This document shows, piece after piece, positions 14,402-22,387 of a stretch of DNA of 22,387 bases. Under the pieces are notes generated by a model, which was given only the letters and a program-made list of their open reading frames with translations, searched no databases and was not told the origin of the DNA. Positions within the stretch are counted from its first letter, which is position 1. Each line of letters begins with the position of its first letter. The stretch is from a virus: IMG/VR virus record IMGVR_UViG_3300020205_001579, positions 1-22,387 of that record. One strand, given 5' to 3'. The translations under genes and the position numbers were made by a program.

Positions 14402-15790
14402 ATGTCTAGTTTACTAAGTGCATCAAAATTACGATCTGGCGGCAGTGGAGAATTTCTTCCGCTTGAAGGCGCTATGCCTCAACTGCCTGAAACAACCAGC
14501 ACTACTGGTTTTACTTTGATCACAAATCAGTTATTACAAACCAGATATGCTTCTAGTCTTGGTAATATTGAATTTGACAAAGCAAATATGTACAGCAATC
14601 TCAGTGAAGGTGCTGTACGTATATTAATGACTGGTACTACATCTATTTCAACCAGTACTGCATCTGGTACATTAGTAGTTACAGGCGGAGTTGGTATTGG
14701 TAAAAACTTATGGGTTAAACAAGATATACATGTTAACGATTTAACTATTGGACAAGGAATTGATAACGGAAATAACATTACTTTTGTTGGAACTTATACA
14801 GAAATAATACCAGCCGATGGACAAAATACTATTTCAATTGGTTATAATGCTCTTACAAAATCAATTAAAGCATATAAAAGTATAGCAATTGGAAATAACG
14901 CTTTAGGGCAAGGTATAGGAATTACAAATTCTATAGCAATTGGTGACGGAGCACTTTCAAATTTAGGAACTATTGCAGAATCTGTAGTGGCTACTATTAG
15001 CAATGCAGCTCAACTTAATCCAGTAATAATTACAACATATGCGTCACATGGTTTAATAACAGGTGATAGAGTATTAATTACTGATGTTACAGGAATGATT
15101 GAATTAAATGAAAATAATTATTATGTTGAAGTTACAGATTCAGTAACATTTAAACTGTATAGTGATTTAATTTTAAATAGTCCTATTAACGGAACTGGAT
15201 ATACTGCATACGTATCAGACGGAACTATTAATAGATATGTATTAAGCAATAACAATATAGGAATTGGAGTTGATTCGGGGAAAAATTTAGTTGAAGGAAG
15301 AAAAAATTTCTTCTTTGGAGACCGTGTTGCTGAGAATATGACCACCGGCTCAGCCAATGTTCTTATTGGGTCAGATGTTGCAAGAAATATGATTACAGGA
15401 AGTGGAAATATTTCTATTAGCGGCGACAATTTAGTCGACGGTGTTGATAATCAAATTAATATAGGTAGCGTATTTTACTATAATGGTAGCGGTGATTTAA
15501 ATATACTTTCTAACACAGATGTAGGACTTGGAACAGAATCAACATCAACTTCTTCAGGATCATTAATTGTATCTGGGGGAATTGGTACACAATATAGTGT
15601 CTATAGCAGAGAAGGTAATCCAGACGAAAATTATCTATTGTACACACCAAGAGTTTTTGTAAGTGCTACACAACCAACTGGTCCTAGAATAGCAGATTTT
15701 TGGATATATAATGATGGTGACGCATCATCGTATCTTCAATATGTAAGAGATGGAACTGACACATTCTGGTTACAGGTTGGACTAATTTAA
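14402..15790 (+). CDS. Tail-fibre-like structural protein with YadA-head-like and FCCH-like parts
   Basis: A 462-aa protein. The N-terminus (about residues 18-75: FLPLEGAMPQLPETTSTTGF, then LGNIEFDKANMYSNL) looks like an attachment region. One GGVGIG module is at 88-112 and a partial one is near 385-400 (SGSLIVSGGIG). Between them are short repeats of the SIAIGNNAL/SIAIGDGAL kind (143-186) and IGIGVDSGKNL/VLIGSDVARNM (284-335), like the left-handed head of YadA-type adhesins. Residues about 195-280 (TTYASHGLITGDRVLITDVT, then NENNYYVEVTDSVTFKLYS) match the beta-barrel fold named after the E1 FCCH domain that is found in phage structural proteins. The C-terminus (PTGPRIADFWIYNDGDASSY, then WLQVGLI) is a separate small domain. 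The gene starts 11 bases after the previous stop, with a weak AGAG ribosome site. Confidence 0.78.
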   Translation: MSSLLSASKLRSGGSGEFLPLEGAMPQLPETTSTTGFTLITNQLLQTRYASSLGNIEFDKANMYSNLSEGAVRILMTGTTSISTSTASGTLVVTGGVGIGKNLWVKQDIHVNDLTIGQGIDNGNNITFVGTYTEIIPADGQNTISIGYNALTKSIKAYKSIAIGNNALGQGIGITNSIAIGDGALSNLGTIAESVVATISNAAQLNPVIITTYASHGLITGDRVLITDVTGMIELNENNYYVEVTDSVTFKLYSDLILNSPINGTGYTAYVSDGTINRYVLSNNNIGIGVDSGKNLVEGRKNFFFGDRVAENMTTGSANVLIGSDVARNMITGSGNISISGDNLVDGVDNQINIGSVFYYNGSGDLNILSNTDVGLGTESTSTSSGSLIVSGGIGTQYSVYSREGNPDENYLLYTPRVFVSATQPTGPRIADFWIYNDGDASSYLQYVRDGTDTFWLQVGLI

Positions 15791-15806
15791 TTAAAAAGAG
15801 AAACAT

Positions 15807-16706
15807 ATGGCAATTTTAAATTTTCCAAAATTTCCAAATAATGGAGATCTATATACTCCACCTGGAAGTACAAAAACATATATATGGACAGATCCTCCAG
15901 GTGCGTGGCTTATACTAAAATCACAGACTACTGCTACCACAGTTGAGGCTGCTACAGTAGTTATTACTTCATCAACTAATGCAATATCAACTGATACAGG
16001 TGCATTGCACGTTGTAGGCGGTGTTGGCATTGGCAAAGATCTATACGTTGGTGGACAACTTTATACAAATGGCGTTCCTGTAATAACAACAGCAAGTTTT
16101 AATATTAGTGAAGGCCCTGACGGCGGCACTGATATCAATATACAACATTATACAGATACAAGTACCAATACATCAACCATATTAATTAACAATATATCAA
16201 CATTAGCCAGTGTAACAGGTCGGGGTGCTACTACTCCTGAAATTATATATCTTACTAATTCAACTAATTCAAGTGCAACAAATAACGGCGCTCTCATAGT
16301 CAGTGGAGGGGTCGGTATTGCAGGAAGGGTAAATACAGAAAGCATTCAAATTGCAGACACTGTATTTGACTCTACTAAAACAACAGTAGATACGATTACA
16401 GAACATGTAATTGATACTTATTTGTTAAGTCAATATAGATCGTCAAAGTATTTTATACAGATTTCCGAATCTGTTACATATACCGCAAATCCTAGATTTG
16501 AGGCGCTTGAAATAACCTTAACGGCAAAGAATGATGGAACACCGTATCTAACACAGTATGGTCAGGTTACTACAGATGGTGAGTTGGGGACATTTAGTGC
16601 AAGAGGAGATGTTGCTGGTAGCGATATAGCAATATCACTAACTTTTACTCCGAATGATACAGAAAGAAAAACGATTAAGGTATTAAGGACGGCAATGGTC
16701 TCCTAA
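15807..16706 (+). CDS. Tail-fibre-like structural protein with YRSxKY C-terminal domain
   Basis: A 299-aa protein with three parts. The N-terminal 40 residues (ILNFPKFPNNGDLYTPPGST, then YIWTDPPGAWLI) resemble the short 'NFP-Y-WDG-AW' segment that begins many marine phage fibre proteins. The middle holds GGVGIG modules at 62-84 and 159-180, the second diverged. The C-terminal third (from about residue 206: LSQYRSSKYFIQISESVTY, later GQVTTDGELGTFSA and NDTERKTIKVLRTAM) looks like the beta-sandwich that ends several T4-like cyanophage structural proteins. It sits 16 bases after the preceding gene and 17 before the next, all in one apparent operon. A role in the fibre or its assembly is inferred. 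Confidence 0.78.
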   Translation: MAILNFPKFPNNGDLYTPPGSTKTYIWTDPPGAWLILKSQTTATTVEAATVVITSSTNAISTDTGALHVVGGVGIGKDLYVGGQLYTNGVPVITTASFNISEGPDGGTDINIQHYTDTSTNTSTILINNISTLASVTGRGATTPEIIYLTNSTNSSATNNGALIVSGGVGIAGRVNTESIQIADTVFDSTKTTVDTITEHVIDTYLLSQYRSSKYFIQISESVTYTANPRFEALEITLTAKNDGTPYLTQYGQVTTDGELGTFSARGDVAGSDIAISLTFTPNDTERKTIKVLRTAMVS

Positions 16707-16723
16707 TTAAAGGAATAAAAAAA

Positions 16724-19700
16724 ATGGCGATAGCAATCACAGAAGATTTCGTAACCAAAAGTGGTTTGATTGTACAAGGTACGGGCACGGTTACAAGTTC
16801 TACAGGACAGACTCAGGCTTTACAGGCTAATAGTGGTGCTGCAATCGCAAAAAATTTAATTGTAGGAACTAGTGCTGCAATTGGATCAAGTTTATCTGTA
16901 CAAACTACTGCATCTATTGGTGCATCACTTGCAGTCGGAACGTCACTCGGAGTTGGAACTGATGTAACAATTGGAAGAGATCTTTCAGTTACACGTGGTA
17001 CAAGATTAGTCACTGTAACTGCAACTGGTATAGTTTCAATTACTAATGCAACTGCTGCTACCACTGCAAGTATTGGAGCGTTAGTAGTAACCGGTGGTAT
17101 ATATTCTAACAATTTAGTTATTGGTAGCACATCTGCTAATACTGGTACTTCTCTTGACAATGCATTGTATGTAGCAGGTGGAATAGGTATTGGTAAATCA
17201 TTAGTAGTAGATGGTTCTGCGCTATTCAAAGGTGATGTAGTTTTTGTTGGCTCGTCTACTTATGTCTATAGTGTTAACTCATTATATACTGATAATTTAT
17301 TAGAAATACATGTACCGCCATCTAATACTGGAACATGGGCAATTGATGATGGAAAAGATATTGGATTACGTTTCCACTATTATTCAGGTAGCGATAAAAA
17401 TGCCGCGTTGGTATTATCAAGCGATTCGAGATATTTAGAATGGTACGAAACTGGCACAGAAAATGGATCAGGAGATTTTGTAAGCGGTACATATGGTACT
17501 TTTAAAACTGGTGCTATTAAATTAGTTGGTACAACCACTAGCACAAATACACAAACTGGTGATTTAACCGTTGTTGGTGGTGTTGGTATTGGTGGTGATT
17601 TAAATGTTGGAAATACAGTAACCGCACCATTATTTGTCGGCGATCTTACAGGTATTGCTACAACAGCAACAAATATTCAAGGTGGTGCAACTGGAGAGAT
17701 AGTATATCAAAGTACTGCAGGAGTTACTACGTTCCTTGCAGTTGATACAGATGGATATATTTTAAAACTTGACGGCGGCTTACCTACATGGGCTCCTTTA
17801 TCAACCGCAGTTGTTGATTATGCAAATACTGCTACTAACTTAAAGTACGGGTCAGATATGACAATTCCTTATCAAATAGGAATTGGACAAACCGAATTCA
17901 GTGATAATTTAAAATATGATTATGGCAATAGTAGATTACTTACTGTTAATGCTACGTTTACAGGAACTACTGGTGCATCAAGTACAGATTCTGGAACATT
18001 GCAAGTAGTAGGTGGCGTTGGCATTGGTGAGAATGTATGGATTGGTGGCAATGGAACTATATTTGGCGATCTTGAAGTTCGCGGTGGAGATATCACTACT
18101 GATCAAACAACATTTAATTTATTAAATGCCAATGCCACCACTGTTAATTTTGCAGGTGATGCAACAGCAATTACAGTAGGTTCAGATTCTGGTTATACAA
18201 CTATTAGAACACAAGTTACTGTTACAAATATTACTACTGCAACAAGTACATTAACAGGAGCACTAACAGTAGCAGGTGGAGTTGGAGTTGGTGGCAATTT
18301 GTATGTAGGTGGAACAACTACTGTATACGGAAATATATTGCCTGCAATTTCTGGAATTTCTTTAGGTTCTGCAGATATTCCGTTTGCTGATTTATTTTTA
18401 GGCGGTAATAGTTTATATATTGGAAACATTACAATCTCTGCCAGTGGATCGGGATTATCAATCGTAAGTTCAGGAGCCCCTGTAAATTTAAATGCTGCAT
18501 TTATAAATGCTACAACATCAACAGATGCATCTAGTACCAATACAGGTGCATTACAAGTAATAGGTGGGGTTGGTATTGGTAAAAATTTATGGGTAGGTGG
18601 TAACGAAACTATACTAGGTGACTTAGAAGTCCGCGGCGGCGATATTGCTACCAATCAAACAACATTTAATTTATTAAATGCTAATGCCACCACTGTTAAT
18701 TTTGCAGGTGCAGCAACTGCTATAAATGTTGGAGCCGGTTTAGGATACATTAATCTTAATAATAGAACTACTATAACCAATACAGCAACATCTATAGGAA
18801 CTGATACAGGTGCATTGGTAGTAGCAGGTGGTGCTGGAATTGCTGAGAATTTGTGGGTTGGTGGCAATGAAACTATATTAGGTGACTTAGAAGTCCGCGG
18901 TGGAGATATCACTACTGATCAAACAACATTTAATTTATTAAATGCCAATGCTACCACTGTTAATTTTGCAGGTGCAGCAACAGAAATTACAATTGGTTCT
19001 ACTGTTGGTTATACAATCATTAGAAATATTACCACATTAACTAATAATACGGCAGCAACTAGTACTACTACAGGTGCTTTACGTGTTGTAGGCGGTGTTG
19101 GAATTGGTGGTGCATTATATATTGGAACTTCTAGTTATATTAATGATTCTCTCATCTTAACTCGAGACAATATAGGTGCATTTGGTGTAACTAAGATAAT
19201 AGCCAGTACTGATACAGCAGTTAGTGCTGCAACCGGTGAAGTAACAATATGGAATACCAGTACATTACAAACAATAACCAATAGAGGTAATTCTACCAAT
19301 AATCAAATAGAATTTACCAATAGTACTATTGCTAGTTCAACAAATACAGGAGCAGTAACAGTTGTAGGTGGTGTTGGTGTTGGAAGAACTTTATGGGTAG
19401 GTAGTACCGCAACAATATCAAGTACAGCAATTTCTACATCAACCACTACCGGCGCATTGCAAGTATTTGGTGGTGTTGGTATTGGTGGTGATATGTATAT
19501 CAAAGGTACGATATATGGAGTTGCTACTACTGCTACTAATTTACGACAAGGTACTGTAGGACAAATACCTTTTCAAACTAATACAGGAACTACTGGGTTC
19601 TTTGGTCCAGGTACTAACGGGCAACTGCTAGTTAGTGCAGGTACTTCAACATCTGGACATCTTTTTGTAAGTACATCTAATTTTGTAATAGGATATTCTA

Positions 19701-22387
19701 CAAGTACAGTAGGTGGATCACCGGGTTCTTTATTATATCAATCTGCTGCTAGTAGAACCGCATTTATTGATATAGGTGCAAATGATACATTCTTAAGAAG
19801 TGATGGATCAACGGCAACCTTTGTAACCACAGGTTCAATGATGGTAGGTCGTACTGCACTTGCTGATAATGTAGCAGGCGGTCAACCAGGATCTATATTA
19901 TATCAAAGCAATGTAAATACCACAACTTCATTGTTAATAGGACAGAGCGGATATATTTTACAATCTGATGGTACAGGTCCTGCATGGGTTGAATTTCCAG
20001 GTGGAGCAACTGTAGCCAATGCTACAAATGTTGGTATTACTAATGATACAAGTAATACTAGAGCCAATTACATTGCATTTATAAACACTACCAGTGGAAT
20101 TTCTGGCGTTAGAGTATCGGGACTTACTGGTATAACTTATGTTCCAAGTACTGGAAATATGGGCATTGGAGTTGCCGAAGCATCTGCTAAACTTGAAGTT
20201 GATGGCACAGTAAAAATTTCAGGTGTTGCTACAATAAGCAATGCTACTGCTGCATCATCAACTAATACTGGTGGTTTACAAGTAATTGGCGGAGTTGGTA
20301 TTGGTGGCAATTTATGGGTGGGTAGTAGCGAAACTATATTAGGTGACTTAGAAGTTCGAGGTGGTGATATTACTACCAATCAAACAACATTTAATTTATT
20401 AAATGCCAATGCCACCACTGTTAATTTTGCAGGTGGTGGGACTACTATTAATATAGGATCATCATCAGGCGATACCAATATTAAAAATAATTTAGTTGTA
20501 GTTGGTAATATGACAGTGCAAGGTACGACTACTATTGTTGACAGCACTGTGACTAATATTACAGATCCTATCTTAACATTAGGAGGCCTTGCTAATAATC
20601 AACCATTAATAGCCAATGACAATAAAGATAAAGGTATTGCTTTTAAATATTTCTCTGGTAGTGCTAAAGTAGGATTTTTTGGATATAGTCAAGGAACTGG
20701 TTATCTTACATTTATTCCAGATGCTACTATTACAAACGAAGTAGTAACAGGAACAAGAGGATCAATAGATGTAGACCTTGCAGGTGGACAACAATATTCA
20801 TTAGTATATCAAACTGCGGCAAATCAAACTGGATTCTTGGCACCCGGAACAGCAGGATTTATATTACAAACAAACAGTTCTAATTCGGCTCCTAGTTGGG
20901 TATCAACTAGTTCATTAAATGCTGGAAATGCAACTACTTCAACTAACTTGTTTGGTGGTACTGCTGGTCAAATGCCATTCCAAACTGCTGCTGGAAGAAC
21001 TGGTTTTACACTTGCTGGTAGTACAGGCTCTATATTGATTAGTGCTGGAACATCTACATCAGGACCTGTATTCACTACTACATCTAGTATTAGAGTAGGA
21101 TATTCAAATTCTTCTACAAACATAAGTAGTGGAACTACTGCTCAACTATTATATCAAACTACATCTGGTGTTACTGCATTTGCCGGCCCAGGAGTATCGG
21201 GGCAATTGCTAGTCAGTCGAGGAACAACATCTACTGGTCCAATATTTGTTAATAGCAGTAGTATACAAGTAGGATATGCCCTTGATATACTCGGCGGCGG
21301 CCCTGGTCAAATTTTATATCAGACCAATCTAGATAGTACAGGATATGTATCAACTGGTACAGATGGAAATATATTGGTTAGTGGAGGAACAGGCACACCA
21401 GTATTCAGCAATACTTCGTCTTTCTTAATAGGGTATTCAGTAACTGCTACTAATATTGCAGGTGGAGTAACCGGCTCTCTTGTATATCAAAGTGCTACTG
21501 ATACTACTGCATTATTAGTACCAGGATCTTCTGGTAATATATTACAAACCAATGGATCTGGACAAGCACCTACATGGGTTCCTGCTGCTGGATTAACAGC
21601 AGCAAATGCAACAACCGCAACTCATATAGCATTTGGAACTGCTGGACAAATTCCATATCAAACAGCACCTGGCGTAACAAGTTTTATTAATACAGGCTCT
21701 GTTGGAAATGTATTGGTTAGTAACGGAACCAATGCTCCTACATACAATAATACACTAACACTTTCTAGCACATTAACATCTATTTCTAGTACTACAGGTG
21801 CATTGGTAGTAACAGGTGGCGTAGGTATTGGTAAAGATTTACATGTTGGTGGTGATACTGATATTAGTAGAAATATTGATGTAGTAGGAACAGGAACATT
21901 TGGTGGAAATTTACTAGTAAATGGTAATAATATTGGTACTACTAATTCTAGTACATTTAATTTAATTAATACTACCGCTACTACTATTAATTTTGCTGGT
22001 TCTGGAACTGCTGTAACAATTAGTTCTTCTACTGGTTATACCAATATTAGAAATCTTACAACATTAACCAATGCCACAAATGCTACATCAACTAGTTCAG
22101 GTGCTTTACGTGTTGTAGGTGGTGTTGGCATTGGTGGTAATTTATATGTTGGTGGAACACTTTTTGCCTCAGTATCGGGTACAATTACCAGTGCTACTAA
22201 TTTATCCGCTGGTTCATCTGGTACAGTAGTATATCAAAGTGCTGTAGGTGTTACCGGATATGTTGCGGCAGGCTCTGCAGGTCAACTTTTAGTTAGTGCA
22301 GGAACTACGTCAACTGGACCTGTGTTTACAAATACAGCAAGTATTATTGTTGGATATTCTGCAAATATTGTTAACGGAACTATTGGA
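16724..22387 (+). CDS. Giant modular tail-fibre/adhesin protein, C-terminus outside window
   Basis: The frame from ATG 16724 is open to the last base: 1888 codons with no stop. TAAAGGA nine bases upstream supports the start. The protein is built almost wholly from reused modules. Twelve GGVGIG-type units (consensus TGALxVxGGVGIGxxLxVGG) recur between about 17140 and 22160. Four near-identical 103-bp units and one diverged unit encode ETILGDLEVRGGDI...FNLLNANATTVNFAG. Eleven 'GxxGxxxYQ(S/T)...GxxGxxLxS' units cluster in 17689-22325. Two units have the DDGKDxGxxFxY type (near residues 204 and 1300). One GNMGIGVAEASAKLEVDGT motif is near 20155. There are very few charged residues and almost no Cys. 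These are features of trimeric phage fibre shafts. The receptor-binding tip, and any chaperone or enzymatic domain, must lie beyond the window. Confidence 0.85.
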   Translation, partial: MAIAITEDFVTKSGLIVQGTGTVTSSTGQTQALQANSGAAIAKNLIVGTSAAIGSSLSVQTTASIGASLAVGTSLGVGTDVTIGRDLSVTRGTRLVTVTATGIVSITNATAATTASIGALVVTGGIYSNNLVIGSTSANTGTSLDNALYVAGGIGIGKSLVVDGSALFKGDVVFVGSSTYVYSVNSLYTDNLLEIHVPPSNTGTWAIDDGKDIGLRFHYYSGSDKNAALVLSSDSRYLEWYETGTENGSGDFVSGTYGTFKTGAIKLVGTTTSTNTQTGDLTVVGGVGIGGDLNVGNTVTAPLFVGDLTGIATTATNIQGGATGEIVYQSTAGVTTFLAVDTDGYILKLDGGLPTWAPLSTAVVDYANTATNLKYGSDMTIPYQIGIGQTEFSDNLKYDYGNSRLLTVNATFTGTTGASSTDSGTLQVVGGVGIGENVWIGGNGTIFGDLEVRGGDITTDQTTFNLLNANATTVNFAGDATAITVGSDSGYTTIRTQVTVTNITTATSTLTGALTVAGGVGVGGNLYVGGTTTVYGNILPAISGISLGSADIPFADLFLGGNSLYIGNITISASGSGLSIVSSGAPVNLNAAFINATTSTDASSTNTGALQVIGGVGIGKNLWVGGNETILGDLEVRGGDIATNQTTFNLLNANATTVNFAGAATAINVGAGLGYINLNNRTTITNTATSIGTDTGALVVAGGAGIAENLWVGGNETILGDLEVRGGDITTDQTTFNLLNANATTVNFAGAATEITIGSTVGYTIIRNITTLTNNTAATSTTTGALRVVGGVGIGGALYIGTSSYINDSLILTRDNIGAFGVTKIIASTDTAVSAATGEVTIWNTSTLQTITNRGNSTNNQIEFTNSTIASSTNTGAVTVVGGVGVGRTLWVGSTATISSTAISTSTTTGALQVFGGVGIGGDMYIKGTIYGVATTATNLRQGTVGQIPFQTNTGTTGFFGPGTNGQLLVSAGTSTSGHLFVSTSNFVIGYSTSTVGGSPGSLLYQSAASRTAFIDIGANDTFLRSDGSTATFVTTGSMMVGRTALADNVAGGQPGSILYQSNVNTTTSLLIGQSGYILQSDGTGPAWVEFPGGATVANATNVGITNDTSNTRANYIAFINTTSGISGVRVSGLTGITYVPSTGNMGIGVAEASAKLEVDGTVKISGVATISNATAASSTNTGGLQVIGGVGIGGNLWVGSSETILGDLEVRGGDITTNQTTFNLLNANATTVNFAGGGTTINIGSSSGDTNIKNNLVVVGNMTVQGTTTIVDSTVTNITDPILTLGGLANNQPLIANDNKDKGIAFKYFSGSAKVGFFGYSQGTGYLTFIPDATITNEVVTGTRGSIDVDLAGGQQYSLVYQTAANQTGFLAPGTAGFILQTNSSNSAPSWVSTSSLNAGNATTSTNLFGGTAGQMPFQTAAGRTGFTLAGSTGSILISAGTSTSGPVFTTTSSIRVGYSNSSTNISSGTTAQLLYQTTSGVTAFAGPGVSGQLLVSRGTTSTGPIFVNSSSIQVGYALDILGGGPGQILYQTNLDSTGYVSTGTDGNILVSGGTGTPVFSNTSSFLIGYSVTATNIAGGVTGSLVYQSATDTTALLVPGSSGNILQTNGSGQAPTWVPAAGLTAANATTATHIAFGTAGQIPYQTAPGVTSFINTGSVGNVLVSNGTNAPTYNNTLTLSSTLTSISSTTGALVVTGGVGIGKDLHVGGDTDISRNIDVVGTGTFGGNLLVNGNNIGTTNSSTFNLINTTATTINFAGSGTAVTISSSTGYTNIRNLTTLTNATNATSTSSGALRVVGGVGIGGNLYVGGTLFASVSGTITSATNLSAGSSGTVVYQSAVGVTGYVAAGSAGQLLVSAGTTSTGPVFTNTASIIVGYSANIVNGTIG
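18055..18157 (+). repeat. 103-bp coding repeat, copy a
   Basis: It encodes TIFGDLEVRGGDITTDQTTF plus NLLNANATTVNFAG. It matches copy c at 96 of 103 bases by my count, and six of the seven differences are silent. Confidence 0.9.
18607..18709 (+). repeat. 103-bp coding repeat, copy b
   Basis: Same unit as copy a, matching copy c at about 94 of 103 bases. Two differences change residues (T to A and D to N, in DIATNQ). Confidence 0.9.
18871..18973 (+). repeat. 103-bp coding repeat, copy c
   Basis: It starts exactly 264 bases (88 codons) after copy b. A GGVGIG-type unit precedes both, indicating a tandem duplication of a composite unit. Confidence 0.9.
19551..19990 (+). repeat. Cluster of three YQ-type fibre repeats
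   Basis: The units begin GTVGQIPFQT, SPGSLLYQS and QPGSILYQS, each followed by a GxxGxxLxS-like half. They are linked by NFVIGYS or MMVGRTA spacers. Confidence 0.75.
20332..20434 (+). repeat. 103-bp coding repeat, copy d
   Basis: It lies about 1.4 kb from copy c yet keeps the unbroken 27-base core shared by copies a-d, and encodes TILGDLEVRGGDITTNQTTF then NLLNANATTVNFAG. Confidence 0.9.
20790..21745 (+). repeat. Cluster of six YQ-type fibre repeats
   Basis: The units begin QQYSLVYQT, TAGQMPFQT, TTAQLLYQT, GPGQILYQT, VTGSLVYQS and TAGQIPYQT. Spacing is about 170 bases. Most are separated by a short 'SSxxVGYS' linker. Isolated further copies are at about 17689 and 22210. Confidence 0.75.
21898..22000 (+). 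repeat. 103-bp coding repeat, diverged copy e
   Basis: Only the second half is clearly related (STFNLINTTATTINFAG). Many silent and replacement changes show that it is older than copies a-d. Confidence 0.65.

Noticed and set aside
18193-20379. Several minus-strand open frames of 66-153 residues across the last gene, some sharing similar Pro/Thr-rich starts
   Set aside because: They lie opposite the repeated fibre modules and resemble each other only because the plus-strand DNA is repeated. They have no ribosome sites or promoters of their own, and the plus frame is continuous.
17140-22160. CRISPR-like array because of regularly recurring GGTGTTGGTATTGGTGG
   Set aside because: The repeats are in frame, coding, variable in length and spacing, and follow a protein consensus.
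16724-22387. Diversity-generating retroelement target in the repetitive fibre gene
   Set aside because: No reverse transcriptase gene, template repeat or adenine-biased variable repeat is visible. The repeat differences are mostly silent third-position changes. The true 3' end is outside the window.

Overview
The window is a contiguous, all-plus-strand block of late structural genes from a T4-like myovirus, AT-rich and without host genes, tRNAs or insertion sequences. Portal, prohead protease, scaffold and major capsid proteins are recognisable as T4 gp20, gp21, gp22 and gp23. The adhesin genes downstream have the style of marine or freshwater T4-like phages (cyanophage and pelagiphage relatives). 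I see no marker gene that fixes the host.

Layout. Bases 1-807 hold the C-terminal end of a hydrophobic, tape-measure-like protein. Bases 820-6912 are the head-assembly cluster: gp20 portal, a small basic/acidic protein, a large acidic prohead-core protein, gp21 protease, gp22 scaffold and gp23 capsid. A clean intrinsic terminator closes this cluster at 6934-6958. Bases 7064-7807 hold a separately promoted and separately terminated structural gene with a stem-loop-rich leader. Bases 7872-22387 form a long tail-fibre/adhesin cassette: a 174-aa structural protein, a 1840-aa beta-helix/repeat protein, a 140-aa protein, a 462-aa protein, a 299-aa protein, and a repetitive protein of at least 1888 aa that is still open at the window end.

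How the genes work together. The portal (gp20) nucleates head assembly. gp22 and the acidic core protein form the internal scaffold, around which gp23 polymerises. gp21 then cleaves the core proteins and the gp23 N-terminus before DNA packaging. The second half of the window appears to encode the host-recognition apparatus, built from a few protein modules reused within and between genes.

Regulation visible in the sequence: three NATAAATA motifs (T4/cyanophage-type late promoter) lie exactly at gene boundaries, and a fourth site is one mismatch away. There are two strong intrinsic terminators, a perfect 11-bp hairpin at the end of gp21, a cluster of inverted repeats in the 2796-2948 gap, and three consecutive stem-loops in the 6983-7063 leader. 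I found no defence, retroelement or CRISPR-like system. The most notable content is the five-copy 'KCxRD' domain in the 1840-aa protein, the module shuffling among adjacent adhesin genes, and the structured RNA elements.
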